Positions 55,359-64,000 of a stretch of DNA of 64,000 nt are shown here, piece after piece. The notes under the pieces were generated by a model, which was given only the letters and a program-made list of their open reading frames with translations, was not told the origin of the DNA and made no database searches. The stretch is from Viridothelium virens (Eukaryota; Ascomycota; Dothideomycetes; Trypetheliales; Trypetheliaceae): NCBI GenBank assembly GCA_010094025.1, contig ML991824.1:154961-218960 (forward strand). The letters are read 5' to 3'. The position numbers and the translations under genes were made by a program. The first letter of the stretch is position 1. Each line of letters opens with the position of its first letter.

Positions 55359-56492
55359 ATGACAGCCACAACGTACCCGAACTTCAACAGCGGGACTGAA
55401 GGCATTGAGGTCGCCAAGGCATTTGCTGGGAGAATCCAAGGCAGGACCATACTAGTGACTGGCGTCAATCTAAAAGGAATTGGGTTCTCGACTGCGGAGA
55501 CATTCGTAAGCTTTTGATCTGTTCAACCTGAGTATGCGCCCTGCTGATGTATATCGCAGGCTTCTCAATCTCCGGCCCACTTAATCATCGCGGGCCGCAG
55601 TCCATCTAAGATGGAGGAGAGCATCAATGCACTGAAGGAGAAGTTCCCAGATGTGGACTACCGTCCTCTCAAACTTGACCTCTCCAGCCAGCAAGCCGTC
55701 CGCGCTGCAGCAGCCGAGCTCCTCTCTTGGACTGATGTGCCAAGTATTGACATTGTAGTCAACAGCGCCGGCATTATGAACATTCCAGAACGGACAATGA
55801 ACGAGGATGGCATCGAGATACAATTCGCAACAAACCACATCGGGCACTTCCTATTCACCTGCCTGATAATGCCGAAACTCCTAAAGGCAGCAGAGACTAC
55901 TGAAAGAGGAAGTACGCGCGTAGTCAATATCAGTTCTGGCTCTCCCACAGTCGGATCCATGCGATGGAGCGACATGAACTTCGAGAAGATCAATAAAGAT
56001 CTTCCCGAGGCGGAGCAGCCTGCCTATGCCACGCATCGGCTTTTCGGAGCCAAAGATCCAGAAAACAAATCGTACCTGCCACTGGAGGGTTATAACCAGA
56101 GCAAGGTAGCGAACCTTCTTTTCAGCATTGCAGTTAACAAGAGATTGTATGAGAAGCATGGAATTTTAAGCTTGACCGTCCACCCGGGGGTAATTCCGAC
56201 AGAGCTAGGGAGAAGCGCTTTACCGGAAACTATGGAAGCAGTTCGTGCGATGGCTGAGAATAAAGTCTTCACGTATAAAACTCTGGGAGCGGGAGCTGCG
56301 ACGGGTGTGGTTGCCGCGTTGGATCCGCAGTTGGGGGCCGGTGAGACTAGAGATGGCAAAGAGAATTGGGGAGTTTTTCTTGTGGACTGTCAGATATCTG
56401 ACAAAGCCACTCCTCTTGCGGAGTCAAGTGCCGAGGCCGAGAAGCTATGGAAGCTGTCCGAGGACTTGGTCAAGGAAAAGTTTGCTTGGTGA
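55359..56492 (+). CDS. Short-chain dehydrogenase/reductase (WWOX/retinol-dehydrogenase-like), 359 aa
   Basis: Two exons, 55359-55505 and 55560-56492, 54-nt intron in phase 0. Start MTATTYPNFNSGTEG is the first ATG in frame. Nucleotide-binding region ILVTGVNLKGIGFSTAETF replaces the usual TGxxxGIG with a slightly extended loop; then LIIAGRSPSKMEE, LDLSSQQAVRAAA, VVNSAGIM (NAG motif variant), VVNISSGS and catalytic YNQSK with the downstream HPGVIPTELGR motif. This is the pattern of extended fungal SDRs related to WWOX and retinol dehydrogenases. Substrate unknown. No cofactor or cluster context narrows it. Confidence 0.85.
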
Positions 56493-58097
56493 AAGGGCAT
56501 TGATTAACTTTTCCATAGCGGTTGTTCCGTATAAGTTTTGAAAATCAGCTGTTACATCCAGAATCAGTGCAACTTCTCTGTCTCTCCAGTCTGATCTCGC
56601 TCTTGCTGTGGTTCTTGAAGCTTGTAGCTTGGTACAGGGTATTAAGACATCCTTTGAAAATGCTAGTGGATTGCTTCGTTGCGTAAAGACTTACCGCTTG
56701 CTTGACATTCGTTGAAAAGAACGAAGGTTCTTCTCGGATTGCAGGGTAGTGTTAGTGAAACAGGCGTTGACGTACCTACCTAGTTACTCCGTTGCGATTC
56801 TTCAAGGCTGCACAAAGACGGGCGGACGCTCTACCGTAAGGCTTCTTCAGGTACCGAAAGCTCTGTGGATCAAGAACAAGCCCTATTTTCTTTACGAGCA
56901 CCGCGCCTGCTAACATATTCCACTGCGTTTAGTCCTTGTTACCTTGTTGTCTCTATATATTATGCCTGAAAGTCCACGGTGGAAACTCTTGTCAAAGGAC
57001 AAGACGCTAGCGTTGCATCAGAGCTGGAATCTAGAGGCGTTGTATTTGGGGATCCGAATTGACCTCCATACCTTACTGATGAAGGACTTCTTGCTAACAG
57101 TTACGGAAGTGGTAACGACTAGCAGACGATTGATCTTCCTCCAGTTGCAGTCCGCCAGTTATGCCCAAAGCTCAATAAGCCCCCCACAAGAATTCAAAGA
57201 TACCTGAATATTCATTCTCCCGCTGTTGTAGTTAGCTGGGTACGTATAGCGCGGTCAGGGGACTTCTCTTCAGATTTTTGTTTACATGACAACCGCGGCC
57301 GCACGTAGGACGGTGAGCCTAAGAACCAGTCCAACTAGTGTAGCCCAAGTCGATGTTGCAAGTCTGTTTCTGTCCAAGGTGTCACTTTGAGACCGCTGAT
57401 GCAAATGCCTGGCAATGAACGAACTCGACCAGTGCCAGGGTGTGGTGTAGGAAGGTGAGTGCTAATAATAGCTACAGGGAAAGGTTCCTACCTATCCACT
57501 CGTGTCAATTAAGGCTTGTTGCGCACAGGCCACTCGGTTATACCGCCTCTACCTAGGTACGGTGCGGAGTCGGAGATGACCTGCCGATTTCGACACCCTG
57601 ACCTCCACAAAACTTAATACAATTATTAATTCTACATCATTTCCTGTTTTGTCTATTGCTTGATACCTCAACAAGTCATAATAGCTCATTCTACGCTTAT
57701 TGCTATAAGAATCCGACAAAACCGTTGTTCTGGCCCTGATGAATTGGTTATTGCCCTGTCAAAATCGGCAGATTATTCTCCTATCCGGAGACGGCCGCTT
57801 TGACTAACGTTACTTCATACGATGTCCTTACTATTGCCCCAGCACTGGGATAGTCATACGAGCTCAGTGATCCACAGGCATGCCTGAAACCTTTTTTATC
57901 TTCTGACGTACCGCACGTCTGTGAAAAGTCCCGGTTTACGATGCTACGTTTCTTACAACATCTGAAATGTACCAAGGTCAGTGTCATGCCTCTTCAACGT
58001 ACCACTTGGCTTCATATTCCTGTTACTGGATATAAGAGCCGTGTGACTCGTTTTCTGATCATTCAATTTCTTTTCGTCTTTCACATTCCTCTGCATC
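56493..58097. other. Intergenic (1.6 kb) with a transporter relic
   Basis: Contains a short sugar-transporter-like fragment near 56930-57010, described separately, plus TACCTAGGTA- and TTACTCCGTT-type motifs near 57550 and 56784. No other gene is supported. Confidence 0.4.
56930..57207 (+). pseudogene. Probable relic of an MFS sugar transporter
   Basis: The frame reads LVTLLSLYIMPESPRWKLLSKDK, containing PESPRW followed by a Lys/Asp-rich loop, the conserved signature after helix 6 of fungal sugar porters (PESPRWL). Upstream and downstream residues do not extend the similarity and the frame closes at 57207, so only a fragment survives. Chance similarity of six residues remains possible. Confidence 0.3.
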
Positions 58098-59568
58098 ATG
58101 GTGGTCTTCGCGTGGATATTGCCAGCCCTGCTGCCAGTCTCGGCAATAGCAACGTCACTATGTTCCAACGGCTCTGAGCTCGCACCCGACGTCAGCCATG
58201 CTGGCCAATCTCAAAAAGGGCCGGACAGCTATCTTGTTAAAGACAGCTATATTATTAAGCTGAAAAACAATTATTCTATAGAGGAACATGTTGACTACAT
58301 AGGCTCGAATGTCTCTTCGATAGGCCACGATTACTATTATTTAGATATATTTTCCGGATATGCCATCACCACCAACCGATCTGTAATCCAACTTATTAGA
58401 AGAGATCCAGGAGTCAAATGGACTAAAAGCAATAGCCTTCTATATCCGTATACACCACTATTGTCGCCAGCGGGTCGTAAGGATCAAATGAAGCCCTCAT
58501 CAAGACAGCAGTTGAAGCGATGGCGTCCAGCTATACAATCGGTGCCTCTCTCTTTTACCCTCGCGATGCAGTCAGCTGCGCAAAAGCTTTCCCGATTCAC
58601 TCGCGATCGGCCTTTGTACTGGGCCTTGGACGATGCGGGTAGAACGGTAGATATCTATGTCCTTGACTCAGGTATAGATATCAATCATCCTGAGTTTGAA
58701 GGTCGAGCTTCTAATTTCAGAGGCTGGAATACGTCACCATTTGTACCGTTGGGAGACCCTCGTATGGGAGATCTAGCTGGACACGGTACCTGTGTTGCAT
58801 CTGTTGCTGGCGGCAGACTTACCGGGACCGCTAAACATGCGAACCTTATTAATGTTAAGATTGGTGATGTAATAACTACCGAGTTACACGTTATAAGTGC
58901 AATTATGTGAGTCCTGGAGAATTTCGTGGATTAACAATCGGAACGTGTTGCACTAACTCAATCTTTTCATTCACAGACAGGTGATAACAGAGCACAAGAA
59001 TAAGAAGCGGACCTTCAGCCGTGACCTTTTTGCTGGATCAGTGATCAACTGGTCATTCGGCGGATATGACACCAATTTGTTTGGCCTGGAATCAATAATT
59101 CAGCAAGCAAAAGCCCATGGAATCCTCACAGTCACTGCTGCTGGAAACGAAAACACTGACGCTGCCGCCGACCCAATATGCAAGTCCAAAGACATCATCT
59201 GTGTTGGAGCGGTTGATCAAGCATACAGGAAAACCCCTGGATCTAATTATGGAGAAGCTATAACCGTTTCGGCTCCGGGTCATGATATAGTCTGCGCGGC
59301 TCCTTCTATATATTCTAACCTCTATACTGCGGAAAGCGGAACATCTCTTGCGGCAGCGTACGTGTCCGGGACGACTGCACAGTTTATTGGTTATGAGAAG
59401 TTACGGTCTGACACTGGAACAATAATTCAACGGATGAGAGACAACTGGAACGTTGGGTTTCTTCAGGGCTTCCCATCACGTCCAGCGACACCAAATACAT
59501 TCAACAGCAACGGGTTTAAGAAGCCAAACAAATCTCCTGACCAGCCTTATGTTGGTGCTCCGGCTTAA
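58098..59568 (+). CDS. Secreted subtilisin-like serine protease (S8A, proteinase K group), 466 aa
   Basis: Two exons, 58098-58906 and 58977-59568, phase 2. Signal peptide MVVFAWILPALLPVSAIATSL, then an I9-type propeptide (SYIIKLKNNYSIEEHVDYI), then the mature domain. Catalytic triad: Asp190 in YVLDSGIDINHPEF, His229 in GHGTCVASVAGG, Ser393 in GTSLAAAYVSG; the oxyanion Asn lies in AAGNENTD. All core residues are present, so it should be active. The propeptide and spacer (~residues 30-160) are longer and less conserved than in well-known members. Codons end in A or T more often than in the GC-rich neighbours at 25-31 kb. The acceptor at 58976 was chosen because the next AG, four bases on, creates an immediate stop. 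Role: extracellular protein breakdown. Confidence 0.9.
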
Positions 59569-60150
59569 AGTAATACGAGGTCGGAACTGGGATCGGCATG
59601 AGCGCTATTCATTGCGGAAGAAGGAAGCAACCCACAGGCAGAGGGAGACTCGTTCTGGCAGCATATCAGAAAATCGTGGAACCATACTGGAAGGCATCGA
59701 CAATATCTCTGGTCCACGTCTTGAGGAAAACTACGAGATCGAGCATATAAAATGTCTTCGGTAAGTGGGAAAGTCATGGCTTCGATCTTGTTCATCACAG
59801 CCTCGTCTGATCGAATTGAAGGAGTTACAAGGGCATGTACTGGCTTCATACTTCGACACAATGGTAAATGTGACTTCTAGCTGACGACAGTACCGCCGTA
59901 GACCTGGTGAGGACCTGGAGTTTCAGTATTGAAAACTTGAAAACGAGACAAAGAAAATCATCAGGATAATTATCCTCTCACAAACCTTTTAATCCCTCGA
60001 GTGTTGGCACAAAGACGCTGTGAAAGACAAAGACAGGTCATTCTGTCCTCGTGGATCACTGCCAATAACTGCTTGTTTTAAGGTCTTGAATCCATCAATT
60101 CTCAGATATCGTCTCTTCACATATAAGTTCGGTGCCGTCTCTAAGTTGTT
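59569..60150. other. Intergenic between the protease and the unknown 400-aa gene
   Basis: 582 bp. Nothing coding is supported. Confidence 0.5.
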
Positions 60151-61353
60151 ATGTGCATTTCGACGTTAAGCTCGCTTTTAATCTCTCGGATCTGGAATCC
60201 GTTTGAGTCGGCCAAATCGAAGAAAAAGAAAGGGAAGCAACGTCAATCTCTCATGTCAAATTCTAGGTCAAGACCGGCTTATAGTACGTTTCTAACAAAT
60301 TCACCAGAGCCCTTGAACGTAGACCGGTCCGATCTGTTCTTTCGCGTTGAATTTACGGATGCGGACACATCAGCCAAACTGACGCCTGTAAACTTATCCC
60401 TCAGGACGCCCTATCCATCTATCACAGACTTTGACGCCGACTTTGACGAAGGAGACGCTGCATCGATTGATACTCCTACCCTCATCAGGAATTCGGAAGG
60501 AAGGGTCGGGTACGAAAGGTACGAAACTGCGGAGGTGGCCGGCGCAGGTAAGCCTGACCCGGAACGGTTGACTGAATTCCAAGAGCATCGGTTGCATAGC
60601 GATATCTTCTTCAGTTGCACGGCGGACGGCATCATGTATGCTCAAAATAAGCAGTCCTCTAAGCGAGATCCCTCTGCAAAAGGTCGGACCAATGCCGACT
60701 CCTCGAATCCTCTACCTGATGCACTCGGACCATTCAAGCCAGAGACACTAGATGGTGACCCAGCCAGACTTATGAGGGAAGGGAGCATCGCAGCCGCCTT
60801 GGGGCCTGACCCTCGAGACGCTCTGTGGTTTGTCCCACAGCCGGCCAATCTGGCACGTGTGCGAAAGACACCGCTCTACACCCTCGAGGCAAACGCTGCG
60901 AACCGGATTTCACAGGACCTTCAGTTTTTTGAAATCAGATATTACCTTAATCCTTGGAATGCATTCGGTGGTATGGATAAGTATTATGCCGAAAAATACG
61001 GTTCCGCATCTGTTAAGGATCCTTTTGTACAGGGCTGGCTTCGTGCCATGGAAGCTGTTCCGGCGCCAGCGGACGTGCCGGTCTCTGAGAATAATACGCC
61101 GACAACTCGTAAAGAAGAAGATTCGACAGGAGATGATGTCAGACTCCTCAGTCTCGAAGAATATCACCCAACAAATTCACTTGAAAGCGGTGAAGTTGGA
61201 GAAGCGATCCTAGACAAGGCACCTAGTCTTTTATACAATCCCGACAATCGTACATTAGGTGAGCCTTCGAGGACAAAGCCAATTGCGGCGCTGCAGTCCA
61301 TGCGGCGTGGGCGTCCACTCCCGAAGCTATCGTTAGACACAGGTAAGTCCTAA
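60151..61353 (+). CDS. Uncharacterised fungal protein, about 400 aa
   Basis: ATG 60151 opens MCISTLSSLLISRIWNPFESAKSKKKKGKQRQ, a short hydrophobic start then a strongly basic patch at residues ~21-31 that could be a nuclear signal. The middle is polar with FRVEFTDADTSAK and FFEIRYYLNPWNAFGGMDKYYAEKYG segments that look folded; the C-terminus is disordered. I do not recognise the family. The final codons read GAC ACA GGT AAG TCC TAA: GGTAAGTCC is a strong splice donor, so the true C-terminus may lie in a further exon. No acceptor could be fixed, and the shortest candidate would give only a 41-nt intron. Confidence 0.6.
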   Translation: MCISTLSSLLISRIWNPFESAKSKKKKGKQRQSLMSNSRSRPAYSTFLTNSPEPLNVDRSDLFFRVEFTDADTSAKLTPVNLSLRTPYPSITDFDADFDEGDAASIDTPTLIRNSEGRVGYERYETAEVAGAGKPDPERLTEFQEHRLHSDIFFSCTADGIMYAQNKQSSKRDPSAKGRTNADSSNPLPDALGPFKPETLDGDPARLMREGSIAAALGPDPRDALWFVPQPANLARVRKTPLYTLEANAANRISQDLQFFEIRYYLNPWNAFGGMDKYYAEKYGSASVKDPFVQGWLRAMEAVPAPADVPVSENNTPTTRKEEDSTGDDVRLLSLEEYHPTNSLESGEVGEAILDKAPSLLYNPDNRTLGEPSRTKPIAALQSMRRGRPLPKLSLDTGKS

Positions 61354-63029
61354 GCCTGGCATAATGAGATGGAGACGAGTCAGGTCCTACGTACTCCGTA
61401 AGTTCTGTAATGAAAGATAGATGCAAATCAGATCTCCGCAGTCAGTTGCCCTTTGTACCTTCCACATCGTCACGTGACATGCATTAGTTGAAGACGGTGC
61501 AAATCCTACGAGATTGCGTTTGCTCTCGCACGTGTAGACGTTGAGACTGTAATAGAGGTACATACTTTTTCGGCACCTAGACTTCAAACACTGTTCATTT
61601 CCACCTGGTGCGTTAGCTGACAACGTTCGGATTAGCGTGGGTGACGGTTCAAGGAAGAAGCGAACAGGCGATTCTCGCGTGCCTGGGGCCAACAAAATGC
61701 ACTCGACGAGCCTCAGCTATCTCTAGATTTGAGAAGATCCCAAGCACGGCTCCTCTAGGAATTAGTGCGGGCGCTCTCCGCCGCGAGACCAGGTATTCGT
61801 ATGCTGAAACGAACGACAGATCAAAGGCCGGTAGAGGCTGGGGATAGGGAATGGGAATGGAAAATGCAGTATCACAGCTGACTGACAGCACATTTATTTT
61901 AGTATTAAGATAGACGGTTTGCCTACGAGAGCCCAGAATGTTTGAAACATTTGACCGGCCATATTGTCTGGGCCGCCCAAGTGAAGCTTAAATGAACGAC
62001 GTTGAGGGCGGTGATCCTTCAGAGGAAGTAGGCATCGACTTTGCAGTGGTAAATTAATGGGCGAAGAAAAGTGGGTAGTCCAACACCGGGGAGGCTTGGA
62101 GACACCGGTGATAGAAATTAAGCGTAGCGATTTAGTGTACATAACGTGACTCGCTTTGTTGTGCCAAGGTAGGTACCGTAGAGACCTTAGTATGTAGGTA
62201 GATACGCTGGCCCCAGTCTTTCAGCCCATGCCAAGCCGCACGATAGGGTGGTAGGATCAGCCCAACTAAGGAGTACGGAGGTATCTTTGCTCTCATCTTC
62301 TATCGAATCTAAAGCGTGGTTCGGGCATTTCTCGAAGACTCGACGTTGCATAATATCAAATAGCTCATATTGAACGAGGATAGGTAAGAAGTCGTGTAAG
62401 TTTCTCGCGTTATGACGGAAGATACGATGGTGCGATGTTGACGTTGCAAAGGAAAATTTGACTGTTGAGTGTGGCTGAGCTGCAAAAATAGAAAGATTCA
62501 ACTCGCCCCAAACCCTTCCCATTGAACGATTCCAGGCTTTTCGCCTCTAAACGCCTAGTGCTCTACCACGTTCTTGACCGGCTAGCCAGATCCTTCTTAG
62601 CAATGCCAAGCGAACGCCTCGGATGGAACTCCTCGAGTCTAAGCAGGCAAGCGACATTACAAGACGGTCATCATGGGGCGGTCGGGCTATGCTGTGTCTT
62701 AACGTCGCCCTTTCTTAGTAACGTTCACCTCGCAAGATGATCCTGTCTACCCTCGCCAAGCCAGCGCTCACTGGCAAGGCCGTATTGGGGTCCCAATCGA
62801 GATACGAAAAAAGTCTTTGTTGTGGCCACCGAGATGAAGTATATATCCAACCAGGCCTTCCGCCTAGTCATGTTCTCTTCTCCTCATCCGACAATCCCTA
62901 TCATCAGCAACTTTCCTATTATTTCCTTTTCCAATCATCAATCTTATCACTGATTCCAGTCGTTACTAAACAGTCATTTGATTTGATATTTCCATCTGCG
63001 AGTTTTCTAATATCATAACATATCCAAAA
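61354..63029. other. Intergenic (1.7 kb) before the secreted repeat protein
   Basis: No gene is supported. GTACTCCGTA at 61391-61400 and CTCCGTACTCC (minus strand) near 62270 recur here. The 3' end carries the promoter and pyrimidine-rich leader of the repeat protein gene. Confidence 0.45.
62840..62846 (+). promoter_or_regulatory. TATA-like element of the repeat protein gene
   Basis: TATATAT, about 185 nt upstream of the ATG at 63030. A CT-rich leader (TTCTCTTCTCC...) follows, common in highly expressed fungal genes. Confidence 0.4.
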
Positions 63030-64000
63030 ATGCATTCGTTCAGTCTCGCATCTGCCCTCCTACTCGGCGCTGTGGCCGTCAACGCTGCTCCTGGTGCTCC
63101 CTGGGGCGGGAAACAATATACTCCATCCAAGTCATATGGCGGTAGCTGGGGTGGCTATCGACCTGGGCAATGGGCACAAACGGGTGGTAACGCACCTGGT
63201 ATCACACCCACTCCCATCGGAACCGGCTCAAACCCCGGTGGACCTGTGCTCCCCACGCCAGTTGGAGGCGCTCCAGGTGGAGGTGCCCCAGGTGCCGGTG
63301 GTACTCCAGTCATCACTTCCGTCACCGTTACCACCGTAGGCCAGTCCTTCATCCCCACCTCAACTCCCATGGCCACCAATGCTGGCACCACCTACTATTC
63401 CACCTGGCTCAGTGTCTCCTACTTCACAACGGTCTACACCAGCACCTTCACTATCGGCGGTGGGGTTGCTCCAACAGGCTTCCCACTTCCCATCGAGACC
63501 CCGTCAAATATCCCATCTGGCGGTAATAGCCCATTCAGTTATCCTGGCGCTCCCGCTCTTGGCGGCGGCGAATCTGCCTGCTCTCCTTCCACAACCATCT
63601 ACAGCACTGTCACCGTGACTGCTGGCGCCGGCTCCGGCTCAGGGTCCACCCCAGCACCTGGTAGCGGAAGTCCCAGCAATGGCGGAAGCTCCAACAACGG
63701 TGGAAGTCCTAGCAACGGCGGAAGTCCCAGCAACGGCGGAAGTCCCAGCAATGGCGGAAGCTCCAACAACGGTGGAAGTCCTAGCAACGGCGGAAGCTCC
63801 AACAACGGCGGAAGTCCTAGCAACGGTGGAAGCTCCAACAACGGCGGAAGCTCCAACAACGGTGGAAGTCCTAGCAACGGCGGAAATCCAAGCAACGGCG
63901 GAAGTCCTAGCAACGGCGGAAGTCCCAGCAACGGCGGAAATCCAAGCAACGGCAATGGCAATCCAAATGGCAGTAATCCTGGTGGTCCTCAACCCACCGG
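63030..64000 (+). CDS. Secreted Gly/Ser/Asn-rich repeat protein, 5' part (continues past the right edge)
   Basis: ATG 63030 opens an uninterrupted frame to the last base. The start MHSFSLASALLLGAVAVNAAP is a textbook signal peptide with a cleavage site after Ala. The next ~190 residues are Gly/Pro/Thr-rich with two Ser/Thr/Val blocks (ITSVTVTTVG and TTIYSTVTVTAG) and a Tyr-rich patch (YYSTWLSVSYFTTVYTSTF), as in fungal wall and adhesin-type proteins. From residue ~214 comes a tandem hexapeptide array of SPSNGG, SSNNGG and NPSNGG units. No stop or GPI tail is in view, so full length and anchoring are unknown. The matching minus-strand open frames are by-products of the repeat. Confidence 0.8.
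   Translation, partial: MHSFSLASALLLGAVAVNAAPGAPWGGKQYTPSKSYGGSWGGYRPGQWAQTGGNAPGITPTPIGTGSNPGGPVLPTPVGGAPGGGAPGAGGTPVITSVTVTTVGQSFIPTSTPMATNAGTTYYSTWLSVSYFTTVYTSTFTIGGGVAPTGFPLPIETPSNIPSGGNSPFSYPGAPALGGGESACSPSTTIYSTVTVTAGAGSGSGSTPAPGSGSPSNGGSSNNGGSPSNGGSPSNGGSPSNGGSSNNGGSPSNGGSSNNGGSPSNGGSSNNGGSSNNGGSPSNGGNPSNGGSPSNGGSPSNGGNPSNGNGNPNGSNPGGPQPT
63669..63956 (+). repeat. 18-bp tandem repeat encoding hexapeptides, about 16 units
   Basis: Units of 18 bp encode SPSNGG, SSNNGG or NPSNGG; about 16 copies run without frame loss. Variation is mostly at positions 1-3 of the unit and in synonymous third bases, as expected from repeat expansion by slippage or unequal exchange under protein-level selection. 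Confidence 0.85.

Noticed and set aside
63669-63956. Short regular repeats as a CRISPR array
   Set aside because: Units are contiguous 18-bp coding repeats with no unique spacers, in a eukaryotic secreted protein gene.
63599-63992. Two minus-strand open frames over the hexapeptide array
   Set aside because: They mirror the 18-bp repeat (repeated PPLLGL or TSAVA units); the plus-strand frame has the signal peptide and start.

Overview
This window is nuclear DNA of a filamentous ascomycete (Pezizomycotina). The evidence is short GT-AG introns of about 50-80 nt, widely spaced genes on both strands, and fungal families: a Sln1-type hybrid histidine kinase, Swr1, fungal arrestins, a 1.2 kb 2-oxoglutarate oxygenase family gene with several introns, and small secreted Ser/Gly-rich proteins. 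Class or species cannot be fixed from the sequence alone. I rebuilt exon structures by eye from reading-frame continuity and splice consensus. Several genes are invisible or fragmented as plain ORFs, for example SCP2, ATP synthase g, L-rhamnose dehydrogenase, complex I B8 and the right-edge repeat protein.

Layout. 0-5 kb: 5' part of an FG-type Nup2/Nup50 nucleoporin, an SCP2 sterol-carrier protein and an F-box protein, all on the minus strand. 6.4-8.8 kb: a 799-residue intronless protein I do not recognise. 9.4-13.2 kb: SLN1-type osmosensor kinase. 13.8-16.1 kb: tRNA dimethyltransferase TRM1 with two potential starts. 16.8-17.8 kb: secreted glycine-rich protein. 18.5-22.2 kb: three genes that look like a partial non-phosphorylated L-rhamnose pathway (a DHDPS-family aldolase, a lactonase and a rhamnose dehydrogenase). 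22.9-27.1 kb: a disordered PPxY protein and a SYLF-domain protein. 27.9-33.5 kb: two MDR-family reductases and a Maf-type nucleotide pyrophosphatase. 34.4-35.7 kb: single-pass membrane glycoprotein. 36.8-42.1 kb: SWR1, divergent from complex I subunit NDUFB8. 43.3-53.3 kb: two arrestin-like adaptors flanking ATP synthase subunit g and a 2OG-Fe(II) oxygenase-like protein. 55.4-64 kb: an SDR, a subtilisin-like protease, an unknown protein and a secreted repeat protein cut by the right edge.

Most of the window is housekeeping. The parts most worth following up are the rhamnose gene group with an unexpected aldolase family, the unidentified 799-residue protein, the repeated use of PPxY motifs (Rsp5/Nedd4-type ligands) in four proteins, the C-terminal SUMO-interaction-like tail on the 2OG oxygenase, an upstream ORF whose stop overlaps an arrestin start, and a relic of a sugar transporter. 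I found no CRISPR array, no rRNA, no convincing tRNA and no intact transposon.
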